Both the position numbers and the translations under genes were made by a program. A DNA stretch of 64,000 nt from Azospirillum thiophilum (GTDB taxonomy: Bacteria; Pseudomonadota; Alphaproteobacteria; Azospirillales; Azospirillaceae). The notes beneath the pieces were generated by a model. The model was not told the origin of the DNA, made no database searches, and saw only the letters and a program-made list of their open reading frames with translations. Location: contig NZ_CP012405.1 of NCBI RefSeq assembly GCF_001305595.1, forward strand, positions 36,001 to 100,000, given 5' to 3'. Below, in pieces: positions 54,789 through 63,469 of the stretch. Each line of letters begins with the position of its first letter. Position 1 is the stretch's first letter.

Positions 54789-55508
54789 TCACCCCGTCGA
54801 GGCCGGCGGCCTGAAGATCGCCGACAGGTCCGGCCGCTCGCCGCTCGGCATCTTGAGGCGCAGGCGGGTCTCGATATGGCGGAAATGGTCGCCGGACAGC
54901 GCGATGGCGCGCGCGGTGTCGCGGGCGCGCAACGCCTCGACGATGGCCGCATGTTCGTTGGCGCCACAGATCGAGTCCGCCGCCGCCTCGAACACCGACA
55001 CCATCACCGAGGAGCGCGACAGCAGGTCGCGCAAGGCTGCCGACAGTTCGGTATTGCCGAGCGAGTCGGCGATCAGGAGATGGAACTGCCCGGACAGCCG
55101 CACCGAGGCGGCTCGGTCGCCGTCCGCCGCCGCCTGACGCTCGCAGGCGACATGGTCGGCCAGCCTGCCCAATAATGCGTCATCCAGCTGGCTGGCCAGT
55201 TCCACCAGGATCCCGGCCTCCAGCACGCGGTGGGCCTGATAGATCGCCCGCACGTCGTCCGGGGTCGGGCAAGGAACCCGGACGCCGCGGTTGGTCACCG
55301 CCTCCAGCCGCCGCTCCGCCACCAGCCGGTGCAGCACCTTGCGGATCCGTTCGCGCGACACCCCGAAAAGCTCGGCCAGCGGGGTTTCCGCCAGCTTGGT
55401 CCCGGCGATTAGACGCCCGGCCAGGATGGCGTCGAGGATCGCCGTGTAGACGGCCTCGTCGGTTTCGATGTCGCCTTTGGGCGGGCGTTTGCTGGCGCGC
55501 GTCGTCAT
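54789..55508 (-). CDS. GntR-family regulator of the Pot-like transporter operon
   Basis: 239 residues from ATG 55508; ATG 55520 and 55538 also exist, but the latter lies inside a palindrome. HTH: LFGVSRERIRKVLHRLVAE; FCD part: FHLLIADSLGN, EHAAIVEALRARD, GDHFRHIETRL. It is divergent from the ABC-transporter operon, with three TGTGCACA-like palindromes in and around the start. Resembles FadR-group regulators of purine or hydantoin use, though no ligand can be named. Confidence 0.86.
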   Translation of the reverse strand: MTTRASKRPPKGDIETDEAVYTAILDAILAGRLIAGTKLAETPLAELFGVSRERIRKVLHRLVAERRLEAVTNRGVRVPCPTPDDVRAIYQAHRVLEAGILVELASQLDDALLGRLADHVACERQAAADGDRAASVRLSGQFHLLIADSLGNTELSAALRDLLSRSSVMVSVFEAAADSICGANEHAAIVEALRARDTARAIALSGDHFRHIETRLRLKMPSGERPDLSAIFRPPASTG

Positions 55509-55527
55509 TCCTCGACCCATGCTGAAA

Positions 55528-55643
55528 AATGTGCGCATTCATCAGAAATAATGTGCACATTATGCCGGGCGCGGTTTGAAGCCTTGCCCCAGGACCTGTT
55601 TTAAGCCCTTGATTTCAGGGCGCAAGACAAAATGTGCACATTT
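55528..55643. promoter_or_regulatory. Three TGTGCACA-type operators of the GntR regulator
   Basis: AATGTGCGCATT (55528-55539), TAATGTGCACATTA (55549-55562, perfect) and AAATGTGCACATTT (55630-55643, perfect). The first two flank the regulator start, the third lies 53 bp before the binding-protein gene. They share an ATGTGCACAT core and look like sites for one dimer each. Confidence 0.85.
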
Positions 55644-55696
55644 GGCACGGGGATTGCGAAAGGGCTCCTGTCTTCCCCCCGCTCGGAGCCCTTCCC

Positions 55697-56731
55697 ATGC
55701 GCCCTGACGATTTGTCCCGCCGCACCCTGCTGACGGCCGGCGGAGCCCTCGCCGCGTCGCTTGCAATGCCGTCCATCCTGCGCGCCCAGAGCAGGGAGAT
55801 CGTCATCGGCGGCCCGGCCGGTGCCGCCAAATACTTCAACGAGGCGGTGTTTCCGGCGATCCGGGCGTCGCTCGGCGTCACGATCCTCTATGAAGGCTCC
55901 AACTCGCTGACCAACTTGCAGAAGATGCAGGCCGACCGGGGGGCGCCGAAATTCTCCGTCGTCATTATGGACGACCCGGTGATGATCAAGGCGGCGGACG
56001 AGGGGCTGATCGTCCCGATCACCGCCAAGGGCAGCCCCAACCTCGACCGGCTGGTCGCCAGCGCGGTCCATCGCGACGGGATGTGGGCGAACTACCAGCG
56101 CCCGTGGGCCGGCATCGCCTTCAATTCGAAGACCCCTGCCCCGGCCTCCTGGACCGATCTGTGGGCGCCGGCCAGCAAGGGCCGGGTCATCGTCCCGTCG
56201 ATCCAGAACACCGAGGGATTCTGGACCCTGCTGGTCGCCGCGCATCTGGAGACCGGCAAGCCCTTCGCCGAGGCGCAGTACGCCATCGACGCCGGCTTCA
56301 AGAAGCTGAAGAGCTTGGTTCCCAGCCTGCTCAACGTCTACACCAACGCGCCGCAGGCGATGAACCTGCTGGAGCAGGGCGAGGCGTCGATGATCGGCGG
56401 CCAGTTCTCCGCCTATACCCTGACCCGCAAGGCGGAAGGGGCGCCGGTCGACCTCGCCATTCCGAAGGAGGGCGGCTTCGCCATGCCGTCCGGCATCGCC
56501 AAGGTCAAGGGCGGGCCGGCCCCGGAACTGGCCGACGCGGTGATCGACGCTTTCCTCGGCCCGGCGGTGCAGCAGATCCTGGTGGAAAAGGCGGTGGTGG
56601 CGCCGACCAACACGGCGACTCCGCGCCCCGCCGGCTTCCCCGACCCGGCCACGCTCTTCGCCCCCGACTGGGCCTTCGTCGCCAGGGAACGCGGCAAGTG
56701 GGCCGAGCGCTGGACGACGGAGCTGATGTGA
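55697..56731 (+). CDS. ABC transporter substrate-binding protein (PotD/spermidine-putrescine type, Tat signal)
   Basis: 344 residues. The twin-arginine signal LSRRTLLTAGGALAASLAMP ends around residue 30. SBP_bac fold: FNEAVFPAIRASLGVTILYE, APKFSVVIMDDPVMIKAAD, WANYQRPWAGIAFNSKTPAP. Relatives transport polyamines, thiamine, 2-aminoethylphosphonate or similar compounds. The deacetylase/allantoinase and racemase in the operon suggest a cyclic ureide or related N-compound. ATG 55697. Confidence 0.83.
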   Translation: MRPDDLSRRTLLTAGGALAASLAMPSILRAQSREIVIGGPAGAAKYFNEAVFPAIRASLGVTILYEGSNSLTNLQKMQADRGAPKFSVVIMDDPVMIKAADEGLIVPITAKGSPNLDRLVASAVHRDGMWANYQRPWAGIAFNSKTPAPASWTDLWAPASKGRVIVPSIQNTEGFWTLLVAAHLETGKPFAEAQYAIDAGFKKLKSLVPSLLNVYTNAPQAMNLLEQGEASMIGGQFSAYTLTRKAEGAPVDLAIPKEGGFAMPSGIAKVKGGPAPELADAVIDAFLGPAVQQILVEKAVVAPTNTATPRPAGFPDPATLFAPDWAFVARERGKWAERWTTELM

Positions 56732-57804
56732 TGGAGGGCGGCGGCATGGCGGCCCATCTGTCGGTGCGGGGCGTGTCCAAGCGCTTCGGCGCCACGCCGG
56801 TGCTGACGGACATCGACCTGCGGATGGCGAGGGGTGAGCTGGTCACGCTGCTCGGCCCCTCGGGCTGCGGCAAGACCACCCTGCTGCGGGTGATCGCCGG
56901 GCTGACCCACCCGGACAGCGGCGTTCTGGAACTGGCCGGCCAGGACATCACCCGGCTGCCGCCCTACCGCCGCAACGTCGGCGTCGTCTTCCAGAACTAC
57001 GCGCTGTTCCCCCACCTCGACGTCACCGGCAACGTCGCCTTCGGGCTGAAGCTGCGCAAGCGCCCAAAGGCGGAGATCGACGCCGCGGTCAGGCGGGCGC
57101 TGGAGCTGGTCCATCTCGGCACTCTGGCGGACCGGCCGGTCCGCGCCCTGTCGGGCGGCCAGCAGCAGCGGGTGGCGCTGGCCCGCGCCATCGCGGTCGA
57201 GCCCAGCGTCATCCTGTTCGACGAGGCGCTGTCGGCGCTCGACCGCAAGCTGCGCGAGACCATGCAGGGCGAACTGCGCCGCCTGCTCCGGCAGGTCGGC
57301 GCCACCGCCATCTTCGTCACCCACGACCAGGAGGAGGCGCTGACCATGTCCGACCGCGTGGCGGTGATGCATCGCGGGCGGATCGACCAGCTCGCCGACC
57401 CCCGCACGCTCTACGACCGGCCGGCCACCGCCTTCGCCCTGTCCTTCGTCGGCCAGTCGCTGAGGCTGTCCGGCACCGTGGTCGCCGCCGATGGCGACGG
57501 CTCCATGGTGGAGACGGCCGTGGGGCATGTGCGGGCGCCGCGCCGCTTCCTGCCCGGCTCGCCGGTGATCGTTGCCACCCGGCCGGAGCATGTCCGCCTT
57601 GCCGAGGGCGAGAACACCCTGCGCGGCACCGTCACCGGCGTCACCTTCCAGGGTCCGCGCAGCGTCGTGGAGATCGATGCCGGCGGCGCCGTCCTGATCG
57701 CGGAGCTGTCGGGCCGCCAGGCGCTGCCCGACCCCGGCACGCCGGTCGCCATCGGCTGGCCGGTCGCCGAAACCCTGCTGTTCCCGGCGGAGGAAGCGGC
57801 ATGA
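56731..57804 (+). CDS. PotA-like ABC transporter ATP-binding protein
   Basis: 357 residues from ATG 56731, sharing one base with the upstream stop (TGATG); ATG 56746 is possible. Walker A LLGPSGCGKTTLLRVIAG, signature LSGGQQQRVALARAIAV, Walker B VILFDEALSALDRKL, and the C-terminal TOBE domain (RLAEGENTLRGTVTGVTF). Standard length of PotA/FbpC-type ATPases. Confidence 0.92.
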   Translation: MEGGGMAAHLSVRGVSKRFGATPVLTDIDLRMARGELVTLLGPSGCGKTTLLRVIAGLTHPDSGVLELAGQDITRLPPYRRNVGVVFQNYALFPHLDVTGNVAFGLKLRKRPKAEIDAAVRRALELVHLGTLADRPVRALSGGQQQRVALARAIAVEPSVILFDEALSALDRKLRETMQGELRRLLRQVGATAIFVTHDQEEALTMSDRVAVMHRGRIDQLADPRTLYDRPATAFALSFVGQSLRLSGTVVAADGDGSMVETAVGHVRAPRRFLPGSPVIVATRPEHVRLAEGENTLRGTVTGVTFQGPRSVVEIDAGGAVLIAELSGRQALPDPGTPVAIGWPVAETLLFPAEEAA

Positions 57805-58682
57805 TCGCGCTGCTCCCCCGGGTCGACCGGGACCGCCGAGTTGCCCTGCTTTTGTCGGGACCGGCCGGGCTGATCCTGCTGGCGCTGTTCGCCCTGCCGC
57901 TCGCCCTGCTGTTCGCGGTCAGCCTGCAAGCGCCGCCGGGCGGGCCGCCGGGAGGGGGGCCGGGGCTGAGCCTCGCCGCCTACGAGCGGCTGCTGACCAC
58001 GCCGCACCATCTCGGCGCGGTGTGGAATTCGCTGAAGCTGTCGCTGGCCGTCACCATCATCACCCTGCTGGTCGGCTATCCCGCCAGCTTCGCCATCGCG
58101 CGGGCGAAGGGGGGATGGCGCAGCCTGATGCTGGGCTGCCTGTTCCTGCCGCTGGCCGCCAGCGTCATCGTCAAGGCGTTCGCCTGGACCATCCTCCTGC
58201 GCTCCAGCGGGGTCATCAACACTGTGCTGCTGGGGCTCGGTATCGTCGATGCGCCGGTACGGATGATCTTCACCGAGACCGCGCTGATCGTCGGCGCGGT
58301 CAACGTCTTCCTGCCCTTCATGATCCTGCCGGTGTTCGCCGTGGTGGCCCAGCTCGACCCCCGTTTGTCGGAGGCGGCGGCGACGCTCGGCGCCAATCCG
58401 GTGGCCGGTTTCCTGAAAGTGACGCTGCCGGTGACCATGCCGGGGATCGTCGCCGGGGTGGCGCTGGTCTCCTCCCTGTCGGTCTCGGCCTATGTCGTGC
58501 CGACCCTGCTGATCGGCGAGCGCTATCCGACGCTCGCCTCCACCATCGCCAAGGCCTATCTGCTGAGCCGCGAGCCCGCATTCGGTGCGGCGGCCGGCGT
58601 GGTGCTGCTGGTCATCGCGGTCGCCATCGTCGTGCTGTCGAGCCGGGTCTCTGGCCGGGTCGGCAGGGAGGGCCGGGCATGA
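57801..58682 (+). CDS. PotB-like ABC transporter permease
   Basis: 293 residues with six membrane segments. The BPD_transp_1 coupling loop is LSEAAATLGANPVAGFLKVT, and GLILLALFALPLALLFAV gives the first helix. Starts ATG 57801, overlapping the ATPase stop. Partner of the PotC-like permease. Confidence 0.9.
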   Translation: MIALLPRVDRDRRVALLLSGPAGLILLALFALPLALLFAVSLQAPPGGPPGGGPGLSLAAYERLLTTPHHLGAVWNSLKLSLAVTIITLLVGYPASFAIARAKGGWRSLMLGCLFLPLAASVIVKAFAWTILLRSSGVINTVLLGLGIVDAPVRMIFTETALIVGAVNVFLPFMILPVFAVVAQLDPRLSEAAATLGANPVAGFLKVTLPVTMPGIVAGVALVSSLSVSAYVVPTLLIGERYPTLASTIAKAYLLSREPAFGAAAGVVLLVIAVAIVVLSSRVSGRVGREGRA

Positions 58683-59476
58683 GAACCGCCGCACTGGCCT
58701 TTTCCTGGGCGATGGCCATCCTCGCCTGCCTGTTCCTGCTGGCGCCGCTGCTGGTCATCGCCGCCGCCAGCCTGTCGCCCACCCCGGTCTTCGACCTGCC
58801 GGTCGGCGGCGCGTCGTGGAAATGGTACGGGCGCATCGCCTCGCTGGAGGGCTTCTGGCCGGCCCTCTGGCTGTCCCTGCAGATCGCCCTGCTCTCCACC
58901 GCCCTGTCGCTGGTGGCCGGCACCATGGCGGCGGTCGCCATCGTGCGCGGCCGGCTGCCGGGTGCGGAGGCCTTCGCCGCCGCGCTGGTCTCGCCGCTGA
59001 TGATGCCCGGCCTCGTGCTCGGCATCGCGCTGCTGCAGTATTTCCGCGGCGTCGGCTTCACCGCCAGCTGGCCGGCGCTGCTGCTGGCCCATCTGGTCGT
59101 CACGCTGCCCTATGTGGCGCGGACGATGATCGCCGGCCTGTCGCGCTTCGACTTCACCCTGATCGAGGCCGCGCTGACGCTGGGCTGCACCTGGCCGCAG
59201 AGCGTGCTGCGGGTGATGATCCCGGCGCTGGCGCCGTCCTTCCTGGTCGCCGGGCTGTTCAGCGTCCTGGCCTCCTTCGACAACTACCCGGTGTCGATCT
59301 TCCTGACCGACGTCCGCACCAAGACCCTGCCGATCAAGATGCTGCAATATATCGAAGAGGCGCCGGACCCGACCCTGGCGGCGCTGTCCACCCTGATCCT
59401 GCTCGGCACGCTGGTCCTGCTGGTGATCGCCGACCGTGCCGTCGGGCTGTCCCGCATGGCCGGAACCGCGGAGTGA
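58679..59476 (+). CDS. PotC-like ABC transporter permease
   Basis: 265 residues, six membrane segments; the coupling loop is LIEAALTLGCTWPQSVLRVM. ATG 58679 overlaps the PotB-like stop (ATGA). Completes the importer with the binding protein and ATPase encoded just upstream. Confidence 0.9.
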   Translation: MRTAALAFSWAMAILACLFLLAPLLVIAAASLSPTPVFDLPVGGASWKWYGRIASLEGFWPALWLSLQIALLSTALSLVAGTMAAVAIVRGRLPGAEAFAAALVSPLMMPGLVLGIALLQYFRGVGFTASWPALLLAHLVVTLPYVARTMIAGLSRFDFTLIEAALTLGCTWPQSVLRVMIPALAPSFLVAGLFSVLASFDNYPVSIFLTDVRTKTLPIKMLQYIEEAPDPTLAALSTLILLGTLVLLVIADRAVGLSRMAGTAE

Positions 59477-59481
59477 CCGGC

Positions 59482-60393
59482 ATGACCCGCAGACTGTCCG
59501 GAGCCGGTCCCTTGCGCGACTTTCGCGGCTATGCCGGGCGGCCGGTCGATCCGAACTGGCCGGGCGATGCGCGGCTCGCCCTGTCGTTCGTGCTGAATTT
59601 CGAGGAGGGGGCGGAATTCTCCGTCCGCGACGGCGACCCGGTCAACGAGGCGGTCTATGAGGTGACCGACCGCCGCGCCGGACCCGATCCCTGCATCGAC
59701 AGCCATTTCGAATACGGCACCCGTGCGGCATGGTGGCGGATCATGGAACTGTTCGACCGCTACGGCGTCCCGCTGACGGTCAGCGCCTGCGGCCGGGCGG
59801 TGCAGCGCTCCCCCGAGCTGGCCCGCGACGCGGTGGCCCGCGGGCACGAGATCTCCGCCCATGGCTGGCGCTGGGAAAGCCACGCCGACATGGCGGAGGA
59901 GGAGGAGCGCCGCGCCATCGGCCGCGCCGTGGCGGCGATCCGCGAGGCGACCGGCGAGCGTCCGGTGGGCTGGCACACCCGCTCATCCGCGTCTCCCAAC
60001 ACCCGCCGGCTGCTGGTGGAGGAAGGGGGGTTTCTCTATGACAGCGACGCCTACAACGACGACATCCCCTATGACCTGGAGATCGGCGGACGGCGTCATG
60101 TCGTGCTGCCCTATGCGTTCGACACCAACGACATGCATTATTTCCACACCCAGCGCTTCGCCGGGGCCGATTTCGCCGGCTACGTCACCGATGCGATGGA
60201 CTGGCTGCATGGGGAGGGCGGGCGGATGCTGTCGGTCGGGCTTCACCTGCGGATGATCGGCCGGCCGGGCCGCATGGGGGCGCTGGAGCGCATCCTGCGG
60301 CATGCGGCCGAAAAGCCGGGGGTCTGGGTGGCCCGCCGCGCCGACATCGCCCGCCATTGGCTGACCGTCTTTCCGGAGCCGCACCAGCCATGA
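59482..60393 (+). CDS. Polysaccharide-deacetylase-fold protein, PuuE/allantoinase-like
   Basis: 303 residues from ATG 59482; a GTG at 59473 overlaps the permease stop and is an alternative. LALSFVLNFEEGAEFSVRDG, FEYGTRAAWWRIMELFDRYG, RGHEISAHGWRWESHADM and GERPVGWHTRSSASPNTRRL match the cofactor-independent PuuE allantoinase group of the NodB fold; relatives also act on chitin oligomers or other amides. Sited after a Pot-like importer and before a hydantoin-racemase-type protein, allantoin or another ureide is the best guess. Confidence 0.78.
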   Translation: MTRRLSGAGPLRDFRGYAGRPVDPNWPGDARLALSFVLNFEEGAEFSVRDGDPVNEAVYEVTDRRAGPDPCIDSHFEYGTRAAWWRIMELFDRYGVPLTVSACGRAVQRSPELARDAVARGHEISAHGWRWESHADMAEEEERRAIGRAVAAIREATGERPVGWHTRSSASPNTRRLLVEEGGFLYDSDAYNDDIPYDLEIGGRRHVVLPYAFDTNDMHYFHTQRFAGADFAGYVTDAMDWLHGEGGRMLSVGLHLRMIGRPGRMGALERILRHAAEKPGVWVARRADIARHWLTVFPEPHQP

Positions 60394-60417
60394 GGAGCTG
60401 GCCATGAGGAGCTGGCC
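60390..60417 (+). repeat. Tandem 14-bp duplication carrying the ribosome site of the racemase gene
   Basis: ATGAGGAGCTGGCC is present twice in a row (60390-60403, 60404-60417), followed directly by the real start ATGAGGATC at 60418. Each unit contributes an AGGAG and an ATG; each ATG opens a 5-codon frame (MRSWP) whose TGA overlaps the next ATG. Translation of the racemase may be coupled through these mini-frames. Confidence 0.9.
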
Positions 60418-61068
60418 ATGAGGATCCTGATCGCCAACCCCAACACCTCGGCCCGCATCACCGCCCGCATGGTCGAGGCGGCGCGGGCCCTGGTGGGTGG
60501 CGGCGCGACCATCGTCGGGGCGACCGCCCCGTTCGGTGCGCCGGCGCTGGAGACGCCGGCCGATCTGGCGATCGCCGAACTGGCGGTGCCCGCCATGCTC
60601 GGCGCCCATCCCGATTGTGACGGCGCCATCGTCGGCGCCTTCGGCGATCCCGGGCTGGCGCAGGCACGGACCGCCTTCGGCAAGCCGGTGCAAGGGCTGG
60701 GCGAGGCCGGCCTGCGGGCCGCCGGGACGGGAGGACGCCGCTTCGCCGTCGTCACGCTGGGCCCGGCCATGCGTCCGGCGATCGAGGCCAGGGTGAGCGA
60801 CCTGGGCCTGGCCGACCGGATGGTCGGCATCGCCTTCCTCAGCGGCGGTGTCCTCGATCTGGCGGCCGAGCCGTGGCGCTACCATGGCGAGATTCTGGAC
60901 GCGGTCGCCGCCGCCCGCGACCGCGGGGCGGAGGCGGTCCTGCTGGGCGGCGCCCCGTTTTCCGGCTGGTCGGGCCGGCTGCGGGCCAGGGCGGCGCTTC
61001 CCCTGCTCGACGGGCTGACCGCGGCACTGGACGGGCTGGTGCCGGACGGGAGTGCCATCGGGGGCTGA
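60418..61068 (+). CDS. Asp/Glu/hydantoin racemase-fold protein lacking both catalytic cysteines
   Basis: 216 residues from ATG 60418, with AGGAG upstream. ILIANPNTSARITARMVEAA and IVGAFGDPGLAQARTAFGKP are the family signature of hydantoin/Asp-Glu racemases. The two active-site cysteines of characterised enzymes are replaced: Ala74 in GAFGDPGL and Gly178 in LLGGAPFSG. So it may be a non-racemising member, such as an isomerase, decarboxylase-like enzyme or binding protein. Last gene of the operon; a decayed XRE-cupin gene follows on the opposite strand. Confidence 0.75.
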   Translation: MRILIANPNTSARITARMVEAARALVGGGATIVGATAPFGAPALETPADLAIAELAVPAMLGAHPDCDGAIVGAFGDPGLAQARTAFGKPVQGLGEAGLRAAGTGGRRFAVVTLGPAMRPAIEARVSDLGLADRMVGIAFLSGGVLDLAAEPWRYHGEILDAVAAARDRGAEAVLLGGAPFSGWSGRLRARAALPLLDGLTAALDGLVPDGSAIGG

Positions 61069-61078
61069 AGGGCGCCCG

Positions 61079-61637
61079 TCAGAAGGTCGGCGGCGAGTTC
61101 AGCCACAGCACGGAGGCGCGCACCGAGCCGGGGTTGGCGTAGCCATGCGGGATGTGGGAGGCGAAAAAGGCGGAATCGCCCGCCGCCATGCGGGTGATCT
61201 CCCCGTCGAGAATCAAGTCGATCTCACCCGCCGGCACATAGATGAACTCCTCGCCGGGATGGGTGATGCAGCCGTCGGAGCGGCCGCCGGCGTCGACATG
61301 GTGGATGTTCACCTGATAAGGAGCGACAGGGCCTCCAGCTCGACGCCGTCCCGGCCCCGCAACAGGCCGTTGGACAGGATCGGCCGCTCGCCCCGCCGGA
61401 CGATGGTCGAGGGCTGGTTCCGGTCCGTTGGCACGAGAAGCCCGATGTTGGGTCCAGCGCCAGGGCGATGCGGTGCAGCGTGTTGAGCGACGGGTGCGCC
61501 TTGCCCTTCTCGATCTTCGACAGCAGCGCGATCGAGCAGTCGCAGATTTGCGCCAGCGCGGACAGGGTCATGTTCCGCGAGACCCGGAGCTCGTGGAGGC
61601 GTCGGCCCAGACCTTCGGACAGCGACGGATCCTGCAT
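61079..61637 (-). pseudogene. XRE-cupin transcriptional regulator, two frameshifts
   Basis: The N-terminus (GLGRRLHELRVSRNMTLSAL, AQICDCSIALLSKIEKGKAH) is an XRE HTH. The frame then fails near 61445: the family-like IGLLVPTDRNQPSTIV continues in another frame to LSLLIR and a stop near 61318. The cupin end (VDAGGRSDGCITHPGEEFIY, VPAGEIDLILDG) is in a third frame from about 61312. Both shifts fit single-base losses. It would have regulated an amino-acid or purine-type pathway. Sequence error at both spots cannot be excluded. Confidence 0.78.
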
Positions 61638-61744
61638 TCTGCTTTGGTTTTCGATGCGTGTGCGGCGGGGCGAATCCCCGGATGGCCATACTACCCCGCC
61701 ATGGTGGCGACGGGCTACAGTATCAACAGCTTAAAGGCGACGGC

Positions 61745-62107
61745 CTACGACGCGAGGGCGCAGGCGGCGACGGCACCGGCGAAGACGGCACGGGCGAAGA
61801 CCCGGGCACCCAGCACGATATGCTCGGGGGCGGTGTCCTCCACCGGCGTGTGGCTGCGGCCGCCGATGCTCGGCACGAACATCATCGCGGTCGGCACGCA
61901 GGGTGCCAGCACCACGGCGTCATGAATGGCGCCGCTCGGCAGCGGCATGGCGGGCGCGCCGAGCGCGGCGGCGGCATCGGCAATCAGGCCTCGCAGGCCG
62001 TCGTCCATCGCCACCGGCTCCAGCCGGCCGCGCTCCTCCATGGCGACGCCGACGCCGCTGCGGCCATCGGACACGGCGACCAGATCGGCCATCGCCTGTC
62101 GAGAAAG
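61745..62107 (-). pseudogene. M20-family amidohydrolase (N-carbamoyl-amino-acid hydrolase/allantoate type), C-terminal fragment
   Basis: About 120 residues: LPSGAIHDAVVLAPCVPTAM, then FVPSIGGRSHTPVEDTAPEH. The SGAxHDA and GGxSHxPxE motifs are diagnostic of HyuC/allantoate-amidohydrolase C-termini. The N-terminal 280 or so residues are gone; upstream the sequence joins a different gene (FhaC-like). Its former function fits the nearby allantoinase-like and racemase genes. Confidence 0.75.
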
Positions 62108-62919
62108 GCAAAGGGGGAAACGGCGTTCTCCACCGGGCCGATCCCGGGGTCGCCGAGACGACCCAGGGCGGCGAACGGCTGCAGCCTCATTTCGTTGCGC
62201 AGCACGAAGCCGGCATCGACGCTGCCGTCGTTCAGCGTATAGCCGCGGGTGGCGTACAGTCTGCCGGCGCTGTCCTGGGATGTTGCAACGAATCTGGGGG
62301 GCAGGCTTAGCGCTTGCCGTGCGACGGTCGGGATGACGATCCGCCCGGTGTGGCTGGCATAGGATGGCCGGCTGCTTCCCGACAGTCTCAGGAAGCCCGG
62401 AGCGGAGCCCGGTTCGAACACCCCGTTGAACTGGCGGTAGGGGAAGCGGTTGAGCCAGTCGAGATCCTCCGAAATGCGCTCGGCCTCGATCAGTCCGCCG
62501 GCTGCGGTGCCGTCCACCACCCTGACGCGGAGTTGCGGCACGCCCGCGGTGATTTCCTGGAACTGACCGAGGAGCGGGCCGAGCGCGTCGGCGATGCGCT
62601 GCCGGTCCAGCCCCTCCACCCCCGATGACGTGATGCCCGCCGGAGGATCGGGCATCACCCGAGCGGTCAGCCCGATGAGCCGGATGCCCTTGAGGTCGAC
62701 GCCGAGCGGGGTGTCGTCGGCATCGGCTGCCGGGCCGCGGCCATAGCGCAGGCCGCCGCCCTTGCCCGAGACCGCCGACGGCAGGTTGCGCTCCACCGGT
62801 ACCGGCACCTGCGCCACCGCCGCGTCCGGAGACAGCGCTTGCAGCAGGACGAGCAGGGGTGCCGGAGCGGCAAGCCATCGTAAGGGTCCGGCCGGCCGGC
62901 CGAACGCCCTGGGCGTCAC
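62100..62919 (-). pseudogene. FhaC/ShlB-type outer-membrane secretion protein, internally deleted
   Basis: From ATG 62919: signal peptide-like start, a POTRA-like part (GVDLKGIRLIGLTARVMPDP, RISEDLDWLNRFPYRQFNGV, FEPGSAPG) and then, far too soon, the distal barrel motif YATRGYTLNDGSVDAGFVLR followed by SPFAFLDR. Full TpsB proteins have over 500 residues; here about 250 middle residues and the C-terminus are missing and the end joins the M20 fragment. A non-functional relic. Confidence 0.65.
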
Positions 62920-62997
62920 CCTGCTGTCCTTGCTGATGGTCTTCCATGAAGCGCCGATTGGACTGGCAGATGCATGCCCTGCCGGAGGGGGCCGGCT

Positions 62998-63293
62998 AGT
63001 CGTCTTCGACCGCGCTGGAGCTGTTCCGCCTGCTTCAGGAGGCGACGATGAACGCCGCCAGGCATTCGGGGGCGGATTGGGGGACGACCGGGATTCGGCC
63101 GACCGACGACAGGGTGCGCGTGGTGGTCGCCGACGAGGGACGCGGCGGCGCGCCCGACCGCCCCGGCGACTACGGCCTTGCCAACATGCGGCGACGTGCC
63201 CTGGCCATCGGTGCCCGGCTTGCCATCGTCTCCGATCCGGACGGTATCCGCATCATTCTGGATCTGCCCAGACCGGCAGCCAGCCAGCCATAA
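62998..63293 (+). pseudogene. Sensor histidine kinase C-terminal stub (NarX/HATPase type)
   Basis: In one frame: STALELFRLLQEATMNAARH and then VRVVVADEGRGGA, YGLANMRRRALAIGARLAIV and SDPDGIRIILDLP. This is the end of the HisKA_3 dimerisation-HATPase module of NarL-type kinases (N-box, G-box). Everything upstream is missing, and no start or receiver is nearby. Relic of a two-component system. Confidence 0.72.
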
Positions 63294-63469
63294 GGCAGCA
63301 ACTCAACATGTTGCATTGGAGGCGGGCGCGTTCGGTGAGCGCATAGCCAGGTGCCCGGTGAGGAGGAGTGCCAGCCACGGCGTGGATGCCGGGCTGCCTA
63401 TGGGCCGCGTTGACTTTGTCGGCCGCTTTGGCGCAGCCTGCAGGCAAATTTCAGCCACGGTGGGAAGCC

